Shown here: positions 1 to 7,610 of the stretch, one piece after another | How positions within the stretch are numbered: position 1 is the stretch's first letter | Layout: the number at the start of each line of letters is the position of its first letter | Origin: Chloroflexota bacterium | GTDB lineage: Bacteria; Chloroflexota; Dehalococcoidia; Lucifugimonadales; Australimonadaceae | Length of the DNA stretch: 15,809 nt | Reading direction: 5' to 3' | Assembly (NCBI GenBank): GCA_026713505.1 | Contig: JAPOOH010000226.1 | Span: forward strand, 1-15,809 | Position numbers and translations under genes: made by a program | Notes under the pieces: generated by a model | Databases searched by the model: none | Seen by the model: the letters and a program-made list of their open reading frames with translations, nothing else | What the model was told of the DNA's origin: nothing

Positions 1-429
1 GAAATGGGGCAGGGCGGCTCGCACGCCGTGGTAGACGCCGTAGAGGTTCAGATTGATAACGTGGTCCCACGCCTCGTCGGACATCTCATGGATCTTCTGG
101 CGCACTCCAGTGCCCGCGTTGAGGAAAACCACGTCCAGCCCGCCGAAGCGGTCGATGGCAGCGCTCACCATCTCCTCGCAGACGGCCTTCTGCGACACGT
201 CGCCGAGCAGGAAATGCGCCTCGCCCCCGTCCGCCTCGATGAGACGATCGGTCCGCGGGTCGCCCCGTTCCGCGATGTCAGTGCAGACCACCTTCGCGCC
301 CTCGCGCGCGAAGAGTCGCGACGTTGCCCTGCCGATGCCGCTCTCGGCGCCGGTCACCACCGCCACCTTCCCAGTGAGCCTGCCGAGCCCGGCCCCCATC
401 CGTAGGTGTTCGCCAGCGTTATTCGTCAT
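1..429 (-). CDS. Short-chain dehydrogenase/reductase, partial (C-terminus beyond left edge)
   Basis: NAD(P)-dependent oxidoreductase of the classical SDR family, 143 residues visible. The Rossmann nucleotide-binding motif TGAESGIG is at residues 26-33. An Asp at 51, at the end of the second strand, suggests NAD(H) preference. GDVS at 76-79 matches the adenine-ring contact, NAG at 104-106 is the family's structural motif, and Asn128 sits where the fourth catalytic residue is expected. The Ser-Tyr-Lys part of the active site lies outside the window. The ATG at 429 is used; a second ATG at codon 11 is closer to the usual SDR N-terminus and could be the real start. It lies downstream of the tRNA gene on the same strand, with 106 bp between. 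The substrate cannot be inferred. Confidence 0.93.
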   Translation of the reverse strand, partial: MTNNAGEHLRMGAGLGRLTGKVAVVTGAESGIGRATSRLFAREGAKVVCTDIAERGDPRTDRLIEADGGEAHFLLGDVSQKAVCEEMVSAAIDRFGGLDVVFLNAGTGVRQKIHEMSDEAWDHVINLNLYGVYHGVRAALPHF

Positions 430-535
430 CGGCTCTCCCTCCAGCGTCGTCCGCGCCAAGTCTAGCGCAAGCGCGGAGGGGGCGCGTCAGGCATGCGTCG
501 TCACAAGGAGGATGCGTGATTCAGGGATGAATGGT

Positions 536-609
536 TGGCTGGGGATGATGGATTCGAACCATCGTTACCTGATCCAGAGTCAGGCGGCCTACCACTAGCC
601 GAATCCCCA
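536..609 (-). tRNA. tRNA-Gln (anticodon CUG)
   Basis: Read on the minus strand, the gene folds as a cloverleaf. The acceptor stem TGGGGAT (603-609) pairs with ATCCCCA (540-546). The anticodon arm is CCTGA-CTCTGGA-TCAGG, with CUG at positions 34-36, which decodes CAG. The T-arm is GATGG-TTCGAAT-CCATC. The discriminator is G, and a CCA end is encoded in the DNA (536-538). The U1-A72 acceptor pair is typical of bacterial tRNA-Gln. The gene sits 41 bp downstream of gltX on the same strand, so the two may be co-transcribed. Confidence 0.97.
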
Positions 610-650
610 GCGGGAGACTTCTATGATAGCAAACCGGCTATGGGTTGCGC

Positions 651-2111
651 CTACAGCGCCGTCAGGGCGGTGCGCAGCCGAGCCACGCAGCGCTCCTTCC
701 CCAGCACCGCCAGCGTGTCGAACAGCGGCGGCGCGGCTGTACGCCCCGTCACCGCGACGCGCACAGCTCCGAAGAGTTGCCCCGTCTTGACCTCCAGCCG
801 CTCCGCGAGTGCCCGGTATGAGGCTTCCAGCTCGGCGACGCTCCAGTCATCCGTGCCATCTGCCGTTGCGAGCGCTGCTTCGAGCGCATCGCGCGCACCA
901 TCGGCATCAAGCCCCTTCGGCACGAGCAGAGCGGGGTCGTAGTGGAGACGCTCCTCGAAGAAGAACGAGAGCATCTCAGGCGCCTCTGAGAGCCGCTTCA
1001 GCCGCTCGCGCTCGAGCGGTACGATGGAAGCGAGGTACTCTCGGTTCACGGGAAGTGCGTTGGCGGGGAGCCCGTGCTCAGGGTCCTCCAGCCACGGCAC
1101 GAGTGCGTCGGCCAGTACGGCGTCGTCCATGTCCCGGATGTAGAGGCCGTTGAACCAGTCCAGTTTTTCGATGTTGAATACTGCAGGGTTCGCGAGGATG
1201 CGCTCGGGCGTGAAGTGCTTGACCAGGTCGTCCTTCGAGAACACCTCGCTCGATTCGTCGAGCGACCAGCCGAGGAGCGCGAGGAAGTTGACCAGCGCAT
1301 CGGGCAGATAGCCCATCTCTCGGAACTCCAGGACAGAGGCTGCGCCGTGGCGCTTGCTCAACTTGGAGCGGTCCGGCCCCAGGATGAGCGGGAGGTGGAT
1401 GAGGCGCGGCATTTCGTAGCCGAACGCCTCGTAGAGCAGGCGGTGGCGCGGCGCGCTCGGCAGCCATTCCTCCGCCCGCATCACATGCGTTATCTCCATC
1501 AGGTGGTCGTCGACCACGTTGGCGAGGTGGTAGGTCGGGTAGCCGTCCGATTTCAACAGGACGAAGTCGTCCAGCAGCGCGGCGTCGAACGTCACCTCTC
1601 CGCGGACGAAATCGTTGACGGTGATATTGCCCTCCTCCGGCATCTTGAAGCGGACGACTGGCTTCGCGCTCGGGTTCTCCTCTCGCGCCTGCCTGGCCCC
1701 TTCCAGCTCGCGGCAGCGGCGGTCGTAGCCGGTCGGCTGGCGCGCCTGTTGCCGTGCCTTCCGCACCGCGTCCAGCCGCGCCGGCGTGCAGTAGCACTCG
1801 TACGCCTTTCCCTCGATGATCAGGCGTGCCGCGTGCTCCTTGTAGATGTCGAGCCGCTCCGACTGCACGTACGGCCCGTGCGGCGTCTGCGAGCCCGGCC
1901 CTTCGTCCCAGTCGAGGCCGAGCCACCTGAGGGCATCCAGGATCGTCTCGACCGAGCCGGGAACCAGGCGTGCCTGGTCGGTGTCCTCGATGCGCACGAT
2001 GAACGTGCCGCCGGTGTGGCGCGCGTACAGCCAGTTGAAGAGTGCCGAACGGATGTTGCCGACGTGCGGATCGCCGGTCGGGCTCGGTGCGTACCGGACG
2101 CGGACGGTCAT
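651..2111 (-). CDS. gltX: Glutamyl-tRNA synthetase (GluRS), class I
   Basis: Cytoplasmic enzyme that charges tRNA-Glu with glutamate. Length, 486 residues, is normal for bacterial GluRS. The class I HIGH-type signature appears as PSPTGDPHVGN (9-19) and the KMSKS-type loop as KLSKR (250-254). The DDHLMEITHVMRAEEWLPSA stretch (201-220) is the conserved GluRS core. CYC at 106-108 and Cys133 resemble the zinc site of the E. coli enzyme, but the fourth ligand position (His in E. coli) is Glu135, so metal binding is uncertain. The start ATG is followed directly by the family's N-terminal strand (VRVRYAPSPTG). The gene begins 3 bp after the AIM24-family gene and is followed by tRNA-Gln. In bacteria without GlnRS this enzyme also makes Glu-tRNA-Gln for GatCAB to amidate, and the neighbourhood suggests that non-discriminating role. 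Confidence 0.97.
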   Translation of the reverse strand: MTVRVRYAPSPTGDPHVGNIRSALFNWLYARHTGGTFIVRIEDTDQARLVPGSVETILDALRWLGLDWDEGPGSQTPHGPYVQSERLDIYKEHAARLIIEGKAYECYCTPARLDAVRKARQQARQPTGYDRRCRELEGARQAREENPSAKPVVRFKMPEEGNITVNDFVRGEVTFDAALLDDFVLLKSDGYPTYHLANVVDDHLMEITHVMRAEEWLPSAPRHRLLYEAFGYEMPRLIHLPLILGPDRSKLSKRHGAASVLEFREMGYLPDALVNFLALLGWSLDESSEVFSKDDLVKHFTPERILANPAVFNIEKLDWFNGLYIRDMDDAVLADALVPWLEDPEHGLPANALPVNREYLASIVPLERERLKRLSEAPEMLSFFFEERLHYDPALLVPKGLDADGARDALEAALATADGTDDWSVAELEASYRALAERLEVKTGQLFGAVRVAVTGRTAAPPLFDTLAVLGKERCVARLRTALTAL

Positions 2112-2114
2112 GTG

Positions 2115-2804
2115 TCAGCTCTTGGTCGACGGGAGGAACGGCGCGAGCTTGTCCATGAGCGAGGAGAGCGTTCGCGTCTGTATCCAGACGTCGCCGCTAC
2201 CCGTGAACTTCAACACCAGCCCTTCGCCGCCGGCGATGAGCGAGCCGAGGCCGCCGACCTTGCCGACCGAGTACTGCACGTTATCAGTGAAGGCGACGAC
2301 GTGTCCCGTGTCCACGACCAGTTCGCTGCCGGGCTGGATGGAGAGCTTTTTGATAGCGCCGTAGGAGTTGACGTGCACGGTGCCTTGCCCGCCCTCGGTG
2401 TATGCGCGCAGGAAGAAGGTCTTCTCCCCGCTGAACATGCCCTTCATCCCCTGGAACTTGGCATCCGTGTACACATTCTCCGTGCACGCGAGGAAGGAGC
2501 TGCCCTGGATGAAGAGGTTCTGTCCCACCTGCAGTTCGTGGGAGATGATGTCACCCGGCGTGGGCGGCGCGAGGCTTATCCAGCCGCCGCCGGACCCTGC
2601 GGTGAATGTGTTGAGGAAGAACGACTCGCCGCCCAGCATCCGCTTGAAACCGCCGAACAGACCACCGCCACCACCCATGCCCGTCCGCATGTCCAACCCC
2701 TGCTGGGCAGCCATCGCACCGGGCTCCGCCTTAATCGACTCTCCGGGGGAGAGCTCTGCTGTGAGCATCGTGAAACTGGGGTCGAACTCTATCGTCGTCC
2801 TCAT
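2115..2804 (-). CDS. AIM24 / TIGR00266 family protein
   Basis: A 229-residue protein of the TIGR00266/AIM24 family, which forms a trimeric-type beta-helix fold and has no firmly established bacterial function. Recognisable features are a Gly-rich stretch near residues 42-52 followed by GGES-F-N-F, then APPTPGDI, ACTENV-Y, FSGEKTFFLRAYTEG, VDTGHVVAF and GGEGLVLKFTGSGDVWIQTR. The open frame continues upstream to 2987, but the start at 2804 is preferred: it has a strong AGGAGGA Shine-Dalgarno 9 nt upstream, and homologues begin at the equivalent point. It is the first gene of an apparent operon with gltX (3 bp apart). No signal peptide or membrane helix is seen. Confidence 0.92.
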   Translation of the reverse strand: MRTTIEFDPSFTMLTAELSPGESIKAEPGAMAAQQGLDMRTGMGGGGGLFGGFKRMLGGESFFLNTFTAGSGGGWISLAPPTPGDIISHELQVGQNLFIQGSSFLACTENVYTDAKFQGMKGMFSGEKTFFLRAYTEGGQGTVHVNSYGAIKKLSIQPGSELVVDTGHVVAFTDNVQYSVGKVGGLGSLIAGGEGLVLKFTGSGDVWIQTRTLSSLMDKLAPFLPSTKS

Positions 2805-2813
2805 ACGTTCGTG

Positions 2814-2820
2814 TCCTCCT
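2814..2820 (-). promoter_or_regulatory. Shine-Dalgarno that sets the AIM24-family start
   Basis: On the minus strand AGGAGGA lies 9 nt before the ATG at 2804. It decides between this start and the longer open frame that reaches 2987. Confidence 0.8.
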
Positions 2821-3009
2821 CCATTCCTCGCGGATGGGTGTGCCCCCTGAAACCAGTCTATCACCCGTGCTCCGCGGCCCCACGACGTCTGCGTTGCCAA
2901 GACAGACCAAGACTCCATGGGCGCCTGAGTCTTGGGATCCTGGTCGGGTTCTCGTGAGTGAACGGGCAGGCGGTTCTGGACCAACACACGGGTTGCCGCG
3001 CCAGCGTTG

Positions 3010-3038
3010 TTGCCAGCGTCACTTGCTCCTAATATAGG
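3010..3038 (+). promoter_or_regulatory. Candidate sigma-70-type promoter for the MFS gene
   Basis: TTGCCA (3010-3015) and TATAGG (3033-3038) are spaced by 17 nt. They match the -35 consensus at 5 of 6 positions and the -10 consensus at 4 of 6. An overlapping alternative is TTGTTG (3007-3012) with TAATAT (3030-3035), also at 17 nt. Either would start transcription about 75-80 nt before the GTG at 3123. This rests on sequence only. Confidence 0.4.
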
Positions 3039-3122
3039 AGGACTGCCCAGGCCGTCGCATCCGATCGATACGGCGACCGTTGCAGGCGGACCTCACAAGA
3101 CGCCTCTCGTCCAGGAGCGTGC

Positions 3123-4388
3123 GTGGCTGACCCTCCGGACCGACAAACAGGAACCGCTGAACCAGCGCCCGGCGCCGGCAAGGTGAGAGCCTGGGGCTCG
3201 CTCGCCTTCACCGACTTCCGGTGGGTGCTCGTCAGTTTCGTTGTCGGCTTCATGGGATTCCAGATACGACAGGTGACGAACCTCTGGGTGATCTATGAGC
3301 TCACGGGCTCGACGCTCAGCATCGGCCTCCTCGGTATCTTCCAGTTTGCGCCGATGCTCACCCTCGTGTTCATCGGCGGGTCGATAGCGGATATCGTCGA
3401 CCGCCGGACGTTGCTCATCCTGACGCAGACCGGCAACTTCGCGCTCGCCGGTGTCCTCGCCGCACTCATGCTCACGGACAACATGCAGGTCTGGCACATC
3501 TACATGACCACACTGGTCACCTCCGCGGTGAATACATTCGAGGGACCCGCGCGCATGGCGATGCTGCCCCGTCTCGTACCGCGCACGCACATGATGAACG
3601 CGATCACTATGAATCAGGCGGCCCGGCACGCCTCCATGCTCATCGGCCCCGCCATCGGAGGGCTGCTCATCGGCCTGGTGGGGCCTGGCTGGACGTACGC
3701 CGCGGTATTCGTGGTTTTCATCCCCACGGTCGGCGCGCTGTTCCTGGTCAGCCCGATGCCTCCCGACGCTTCAGCCGGACGGCGGCGCATGGACGTGAGC
3801 TCCATGCTCGCGGGCTTTCGCTTCGTCTTCAGCACGCACGTGATACTCGTCATGATGCTGTTGGATATCGTTGCGATGTTCTTCACGCATCATCGGGGCC
3901 TCATGCCCGTGTTCGAGGAGATACTGAACGCCGGCGAGTTCGGCTACGGTCTGCTGTTCTCGGCCCCAGCAGCGGGTTTCCTGCTCGGTTCCGGAGCGCT
4001 TCTGCTCCTGGGCGATTTCAAACACAAGGGTGCGATAGTGGTGGGCTCCTATGCCGCCTATCTCGCTTCCATGACGATGTTTGCCCTGTCGACCAACTTC
4101 CTGTTCTCCCTTGCGGCGCTCGCGCTGGTGGGCGCAACGGACGGCATCGGCGCGATCATGCGCTCAACCATTGTGCAGATGGCGGTACCGGACGACATAC
4201 GAGGCCGCACGACCGCGGTGCTGCAGCTCTCCAACCGGGGTGGCCCGTCTCTGGGGCAGGTGATCGTCGGCGCGATGGCGGCGGCCATCCTTGCACCGAA
4301 CGCTCTGCTCGTGGGTTCAGCCATCGGCGCTGCGACGCTGATCATCGCATTGCTCGCCGTACGCGACCTGGTGCGGTACCAGAACTGA
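3123..4388 (+). CDS. MFS transporter, MFS_3/EntS-like
   Basis: A 421-residue inner-membrane major facilitator, most like the EntS/MFS_3 exporter group, driven by the ion gradient. The hydrophobic pattern fits 12 membrane helices after a roughly 25-residue polar N-terminus. The motif A loop between helices 2 and 3 reads GGSIADIVDRRT (85-96). The stretch around residues 140-165 (EGPARMAMLPRLVPRTHMMN) is typical of this group, which has a conserved helix 4-5 region of this kind. The start is GTG, with GGAG at 3113-3116 six nt upstream. The substrate is unknown. Exporters of this group handle siderophores, macrolides or other small molecules. It is separated from the next gene by a repeat-bearing gap, so it may be transcribed alone. 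Confidence 0.92.
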   Translation: MADPPDRQTGTAEPAPGAGKVRAWGSLAFTDFRWVLVSFVVGFMGFQIRQVTNLWVIYELTGSTLSIGLLGIFQFAPMLTLVFIGGSIADIVDRRTLLILTQTGNFALAGVLAALMLTDNMQVWHIYMTTLVTSAVNTFEGPARMAMLPRLVPRTHMMNAITMNQAARHASMLIGPAIGGLLIGLVGPGWTYAAVFVVFIPTVGALFLVSPMPPDASAGRRRMDVSSMLAGFRFVFSTHVILVMMLLDIVAMFFTHHRGLMPVFEEILNAGEFGYGLLFSAPAAGFLLGSGALLLLGDFKHKGAIVVGSYAAYLASMTMFALSTNFLFSLAALALVGATDGIGAIMRSTIVQMAVPDDIRGRTTAVLQLSNRGGPSLGQVIVGAMAAAILAPNALLVGSAIGAATLIIALLAVRDLVRYQN

Positions 4389-4445
4389 CACACCGTGCTT
4401 CCATGGCGAAGGGGCAGCGCCGCTCTGCACTCCTCAGCCATACCC

Positions 4446-4516
4446 CACCCCAATGGTTCACCCTCACCGCGCGCTGAAGCGCGGTGCGCTCTCCCCTCAA
4501 GAACGGGGGGGAGGGC
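4446..4516 (+). repeat. Dispersed intergenic palindromic repeat, copy A
   Basis: The first 28 nt (4446-4473) match 8614-8641 at 27 of 28 positions. Inside is a perfect 8-bp hairpin: CACCGCGC (4465-4472), a 6-nt loop, and GCGCGGTG (4479-4486). After it the CTC-rich/GGGGGGAG-rich tail resembles the tail of copy B. It lies between two convergently unrelated MFS genes of the same direction. It could act as an attenuator or mRNA stabiliser, or be a non-autonomous mobile repeat. Confidence 0.75.
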
Positions 4517-4552
4517 ATACCCGAGCCTCCGGCAACGGAAGTCTCGTGGTAG

Positions 4553-4558
4553 TACAAT
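4553..4558 (+). promoter_or_regulatory. Candidate -10 element upstream of the second MFS gene
   Basis: TACAAT at 4553-4558 matches the -10 consensus at 5 of 6 positions. It lies in the 11-mer AGTACAATCGC (4551-4561), which recurs exactly at 11672-11682 upstream of the S49 protease gene. No convincing -35 box is present at 16-18 nt. It is 50 nt before the ATG at 4609. Confidence 0.4.
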
Positions 4559-4608
4559 CGCGCTTCGAGCAGAGCGCATTCCTAGTGTTAGACCGGGAAG
4601 GGGGAACG

Positions 4609-5862
4609 ATGGCCTCAGTCAGCGCAGTCTCCACTGAACCCGAGGTACGCGACCATGTGGCGGCTGGAGCCGTCATCGCCAGCCATACGCTGCAGCACCT
4701 GTACGGACACGCGTTCTGGGTCATCCTTCCAACCATCTACGCAGCACTGGGACTCAACCCGATCACGGCGGGGCTGATCGGAACAGTCCGGAGCGTCGGG
4801 AGCGGAGTCTCCTCGACGGTGGGCGGCTTCCTGGTGGACCGCCTGCAGCACCGACGTCTCATGATCCTGTATCTGAGCCTTGGCGCCATGGGGCTGGGGT
4901 ACTTTCTGGTGGGAGCCGCGCCGACCTACGTGCTGATACTGGCCGCGCTGGGAGTGGCGTCGGTGGCCGGGTCGATATGGCATCCCACTGCGCGCGGCCT
5001 GCTCTCCCAGATATACCCCCGACGTAGAGGGTTCATGATCACGGTCGACCGGTCTGCCGGGTCGATAGGCGACACCGCCGGCCCGCTCCTTGCGGGGTTC
5101 CTCCTGGCGTACCTGCTCTGGCAACAGATATTCCTTGCAGCGTTTCCGCTGGCGATCCTGATCATGTTCTTCCTCTGGACGCTCCTCCGCCGGTCGGAAG
5201 CGTTCCAGAACGTTGGAGCACGTTCGAGAGGCCAGTCCCGTCCGCTCGGCACGCAATTGCGCGAAATCAAGGGTCTCTTCAAGGAGAACAGCCGAATCCT
5301 CACGTTGCTCATACTCATCAAGGCGGTCGCGGGGTTCGGCCAGGGCGGCCTCTTCCTGTGGCTGCCGTTGTACCTGCGGAACTCGTGGGACATGAGCGAC
5401 GCCGGTATCGGGTTCCATCTCGCCCTGCTCACAGCCATGGGCACAGTTACCAACCCAGCATTCGGGTACCTGTCCGACCGTATCGGGCGCATGCCGGTAA
5501 TCGTCATCGCGCTTACCGGTAAGGTGGTGATCGCGGTGCTCCTCGCACTCTCCGGCATCGGGCTCACGTTTACGCTTCTCGTTGCCGTGATGGGGGCGTT
5601 CAATTTCGTGGTCAACCCGCTTGTGCAGACGTGGGCACTGGACATCGCTCACGGGCGCAAACTGGAAGGCTCGACGCTGGGCGTGCTGGACGGAGCGAAC
5701 TTCATATTCACAGGCATAGGGCCACTGATGGTCGGCGTCGTCGTCCATTTCTGGGGGTTCGAGTCGCTGTTCTGGTACATCGCGGCGATCAGCGCGGCGG
5801 CGCTGGTGGTGGTCATGTTCACACTGCCGTTCGCGCGCGTGGGGTGGCAGAACCGCGTGTAG
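4609..5862 (+). CDS. MFS transporter, fosmidomycin-resistance (Fsr)-like
   Basis: A 417-residue inner-membrane MFS protein with about 12 predicted helices. The N-terminal SHTLQHLYGHAFWVILPTIY (25-44) resembles the His-containing helix 1 of Fsr-type transporters. GGFLVDRLQHRR (72-83) is motif A, and a second copy (GYLSDRIGRMP) follows in the C-terminal half. PRRRGFMITVDRSAGSIGDT marks the helix 4-5 region. An open frame reaches back to 4453, but the ATG at 4609 is chosen: GGGAAGGGGG lies just upstream, and the extension would translate the dispersed repeat. It is 74 bp from the amidohydrolase gene and probably heads the cluster of catabolic genes, which suggests uptake or efflux of their substrate. 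The substrate is unknown. Confidence 0.92.
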   Translation: MASVSAVSTEPEVRDHVAAGAVIASHTLQHLYGHAFWVILPTIYAALGLNPITAGLIGTVRSVGSGVSSTVGGFLVDRLQHRRLMILYLSLGAMGLGYFLVGAAPTYVLILAALGVASVAGSIWHPTARGLLSQIYPRRRGFMITVDRSAGSIGDTAGPLLAGFLLAYLLWQQIFLAAFPLAILIMFFLWTLLRRSEAFQNVGARSRGQSRPLGTQLREIKGLFKENSRILTLLILIKAVAGFGQGGLFLWLPLYLRNSWDMSDAGIGFHLALLTAMGTVTNPAFGYLSDRIGRMPVIVIALTGKVVIAVLLALSGIGLTFTLLVAVMGAFNFVVNPLVQTWALDIAHGRKLEGSTLGVLDGANFIFTGIGPLMVGVVVHFWGFESLFWYIAAISAAALVVVMFTLPFARVGWQNRV

Positions 5863-5936
5863 GCAGGCCGGCTAGAAGGTGGGGGAAGCGGCAGTACGAT
5901 GCACCCGCCAGCCTGCCCGGAGAGAAGGAGGCGACC

Positions 5937-7034
5937 GTGGCAACAATCGCAAAGACCAAAGTCATCGACAGCGACGCCCACGTCATCGAGTCCGAGCACA
6001 CGTGGGACTACCTCCACCCGCACGAGGAGCGGTTCCGTCCCAGGCTGTTCATCAACCCGGATAACCCGAACCAGGGGCACTGGGTCATCGGCGGGAAGGT
6101 GCGGGGTCATCGGAACGCAACGCCGACGCAGGAGCACCTGAAGAAGCTCTCCGCCCAGGTAGGGCGCGACCTCATCTCCAGCCAGGACTCGCGCGAACTC
6201 TCCGACGTTTCCACCCGGCTTCAGCACATGGACGAGCTGGGCATCGACATCCAGGTGCTCCACAACACGATGTGGATAGAGCCGGTGACCGATGTGCCGG
6301 AGGCCGACGTTGCCCTCTGTGGGAGTTGGAACCGCTGGATGGCCGACGTGTGGCAGCAAGCGGCAGGGCGGCTGCGATGGTGCGCCGTCATGCCGACACT
6401 CGACATCGAGGCGGCGGTCGAGCAGATCGGTTACGCGAAAGAGCACGGCGCAGCCGCAATCGCCTTGCGTCCGATGGAGCTCGGACGCACGCTTGCCGAC
6501 CCCTACTTCTATCCGCTCTATGCCGAGTCCGAGAGGCTCGGCCTTGCCGTGGCCATCCACATCTCCAACGGCAGCAGCGCGATGATGCTGGCGCTCCGAT
6601 CCCCGTTCGACCGCAGCGGAGGGTTTACCCCGTTCCGTATCCCGACGGTGATGGAGTGCGGGATCATCATGGCCAGCGAGGTGCCGGAGCGTTTCCCGGC
6701 GCTTCGATGGGGGTTCGTGGAGGCATCGGCGAACTGGGTCCCCTGGGTCGTGCGGGAGGTGCGCCAACGGTTCGTCGCGCGGAACCTCGGCCCACCGCCG
6801 GAGAATGTGCTCAAGCACTTCAACGTGTACGTGACGTGCGAGGTATCCGACGACATCCCCTTCGTGTTGAAGCACGGCGGCGAGGAGAACATCCTCATAG
6901 GAACGGACTACGGTCACACGGACACCTCCAGCGCGATGGACGCCATCCGCGTGTTCATGGAGATGGACGACGTGAGCGACGAGGCGAAGGCGAAGATCCT
7001 TTACGACAATCCGCGAGCGCTATACGGACTGTAG
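5937..7034 (+). CDS. Amidohydrolase_2 family protein (ACMSD-like metal-dependent hydrolase/decarboxylase)
   Basis: A 365-residue TIM-barrel protein of the Amidohydrolase_2 family, whose members act as decarboxylases or hydratases on aromatic-type acids. DSDAHVIE (11-18) supplies the strand-1 metal motif with Asp13 and His15. His208 (AIHIS) is the expected strand-5 metal ligand. Glu262 in FVEASANWVPW is family-typical. GTDYGH (322-327) carries the catalytic Asp324. The start is GTG, with AAGGAGG at 5925-5931 five nt upstream. The same frame is open back to 5631 inside the MFS gene, but that is a shadow. It is 33 bp from the cupin gene and likely in one transcript with it. The reaction is inferred only to family level: a hydrolysis or non-oxidative decarboxylation. 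Confidence 0.93.
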   Translation: MATIAKTKVIDSDAHVIESEHTWDYLHPHEERFRPRLFINPDNPNQGHWVIGGKVRGHRNATPTQEHLKKLSAQVGRDLISSQDSRELSDVSTRLQHMDELGIDIQVLHNTMWIEPVTDVPEADVALCGSWNRWMADVWQQAAGRLRWCAVMPTLDIEAAVEQIGYAKEHGAAAIALRPMELGRTLADPYFYPLYAESERLGLAVAIHISNGSSAMMLALRSPFDRSGGFTPFRIPTVMECGIIMASEVPERFPALRWGFVEASANWVPWVVREVRQRFVARNLGPPPENVLKHFNVYVTCEVSDDIPFVLKHGGEENILIGTDYGHTDTSSAMDAIRVFMEMDDVSDEAKAKILYDNPRALYGL

Positions 7035-7067
7035 AGGCGACCCGAACACGTTCAGAGGAGGAGAGCG

Positions 7068-7610
7068 ATGCTGGAAGCGGCGGAGAAGTTCGTAAGAGAG
7101 GTCCGCGCGCTGTGTGCCCAGGAGATGAGCGACGAAGAGCGCTGGATGCGGACTGGAGAATTCCTGCGCGACTTCGCTTCAGACCAGGCGGTGCAGGAGC
7201 ATGCGAAGGACTGGCCAGCGACCGACCGGACGAGTACCGGGCGCGACAAGACCGGCAACCTGCTCTTCTATGAAGACCCGGACTACGGGTTCCTCGTCAC
7301 CGCGATGGCGAAGGAGGACGGGCACCATACGACAATCCACGACCACGGTGAGATCTGGACGATGTACGGGCTGGTGCAGGGGACCGAGGAGATCAACCGG
7401 TTCCACCGCGTCCGCGACGAAGTCGTCCACGACAGCACCTTCCGCATCGAACCCGGGGACGTGGACGTTGTGCCGCCGCACCTGGCGCACCAGGAGATAA
7501 CGGTCGGGGAGCGCAGCGCCGCCATCATCATCCGCAGTGAGCGGCGAGCCCGCGGGGCGGAGTTGATCCCTTACGCGCTCGAAGCACCCGCGGCGGCAAC
7601 CGGGGGCTAG
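7068..7610 (+). CDS. Cupin protein, cysteine-dioxygenase-like
   Basis: A 180-residue protein with a single beta-barrel (cupin) domain of the cysteine dioxygenase/double-stranded beta-helix superfamily. The first cupin motif is GHHTTIHDHGEIW (85-97), in which His91 and His93 are the likely iron ligands. The second is EPGDVDVVPPHLAHQE (128-143), giving the third His at 138 or 141. This three-His arrangement is that of thiol dioxygenases, although the substrate here is not established. The N-terminal 60 residues are helical and polar, as in many members. An AGGAGG at 7056-7061 precedes the ATG by 6 nt. The stop codon abuts the TTG start of the monooxygenase gene, which argues for coupled translation. 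No secretion signal is seen. Confidence 0.85.
   Translation: MLEAAEKFVREVRALCAQEMSDEERWMRTGEFLRDFASDQAVQEHAKDWPATDRTSTGRDKTGNLLFYEDPDYGFLVTAMAKEDGHHTTIHDHGEIWTMYGLVQGTEEINRFHRVRDEVVHDSTFRIEPGDVDVVPPHLAHQEITVGERSAAIIIRSERRARGAELIPYALEAPAAATGG

Larger units (their letters stand above)
2805..3122. other. Divergent intergenic region
   Basis: About 318 bp separate the minus-strand AIM24-gltX unit from the plus-strand MFS gene. Short open frames here lack family features and good ribosome sites. The region should hold promoters for both directions, but only one plausible candidate, for the MFS gene, could be picked out. No riboswitch or RNA gene was recognised. Confidence 0.6.

Noticed and set aside
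1074..2957. A 627-codon open frame on the plus strand across gltX and the AIM24-family gene
   Set aside because: It is antisense to two well-supported genes. It has no family motif and is rich in Arg, Val and Glu as expected from the complement of high-GC coding sequence.
2805..2987. N-terminal extension of the AIM24-family protein
   Set aside because: The ATG at 2804 has a strong AGGAGGA site and fits the family start. The extension has no recognised similarity.
4453..4608. N-terminal extension of the second MFS protein
   Set aside because: It would translate the dispersed repeat copy A. The ATG at 4609 has a purine-rich ribosome site and matches the expected first helix.
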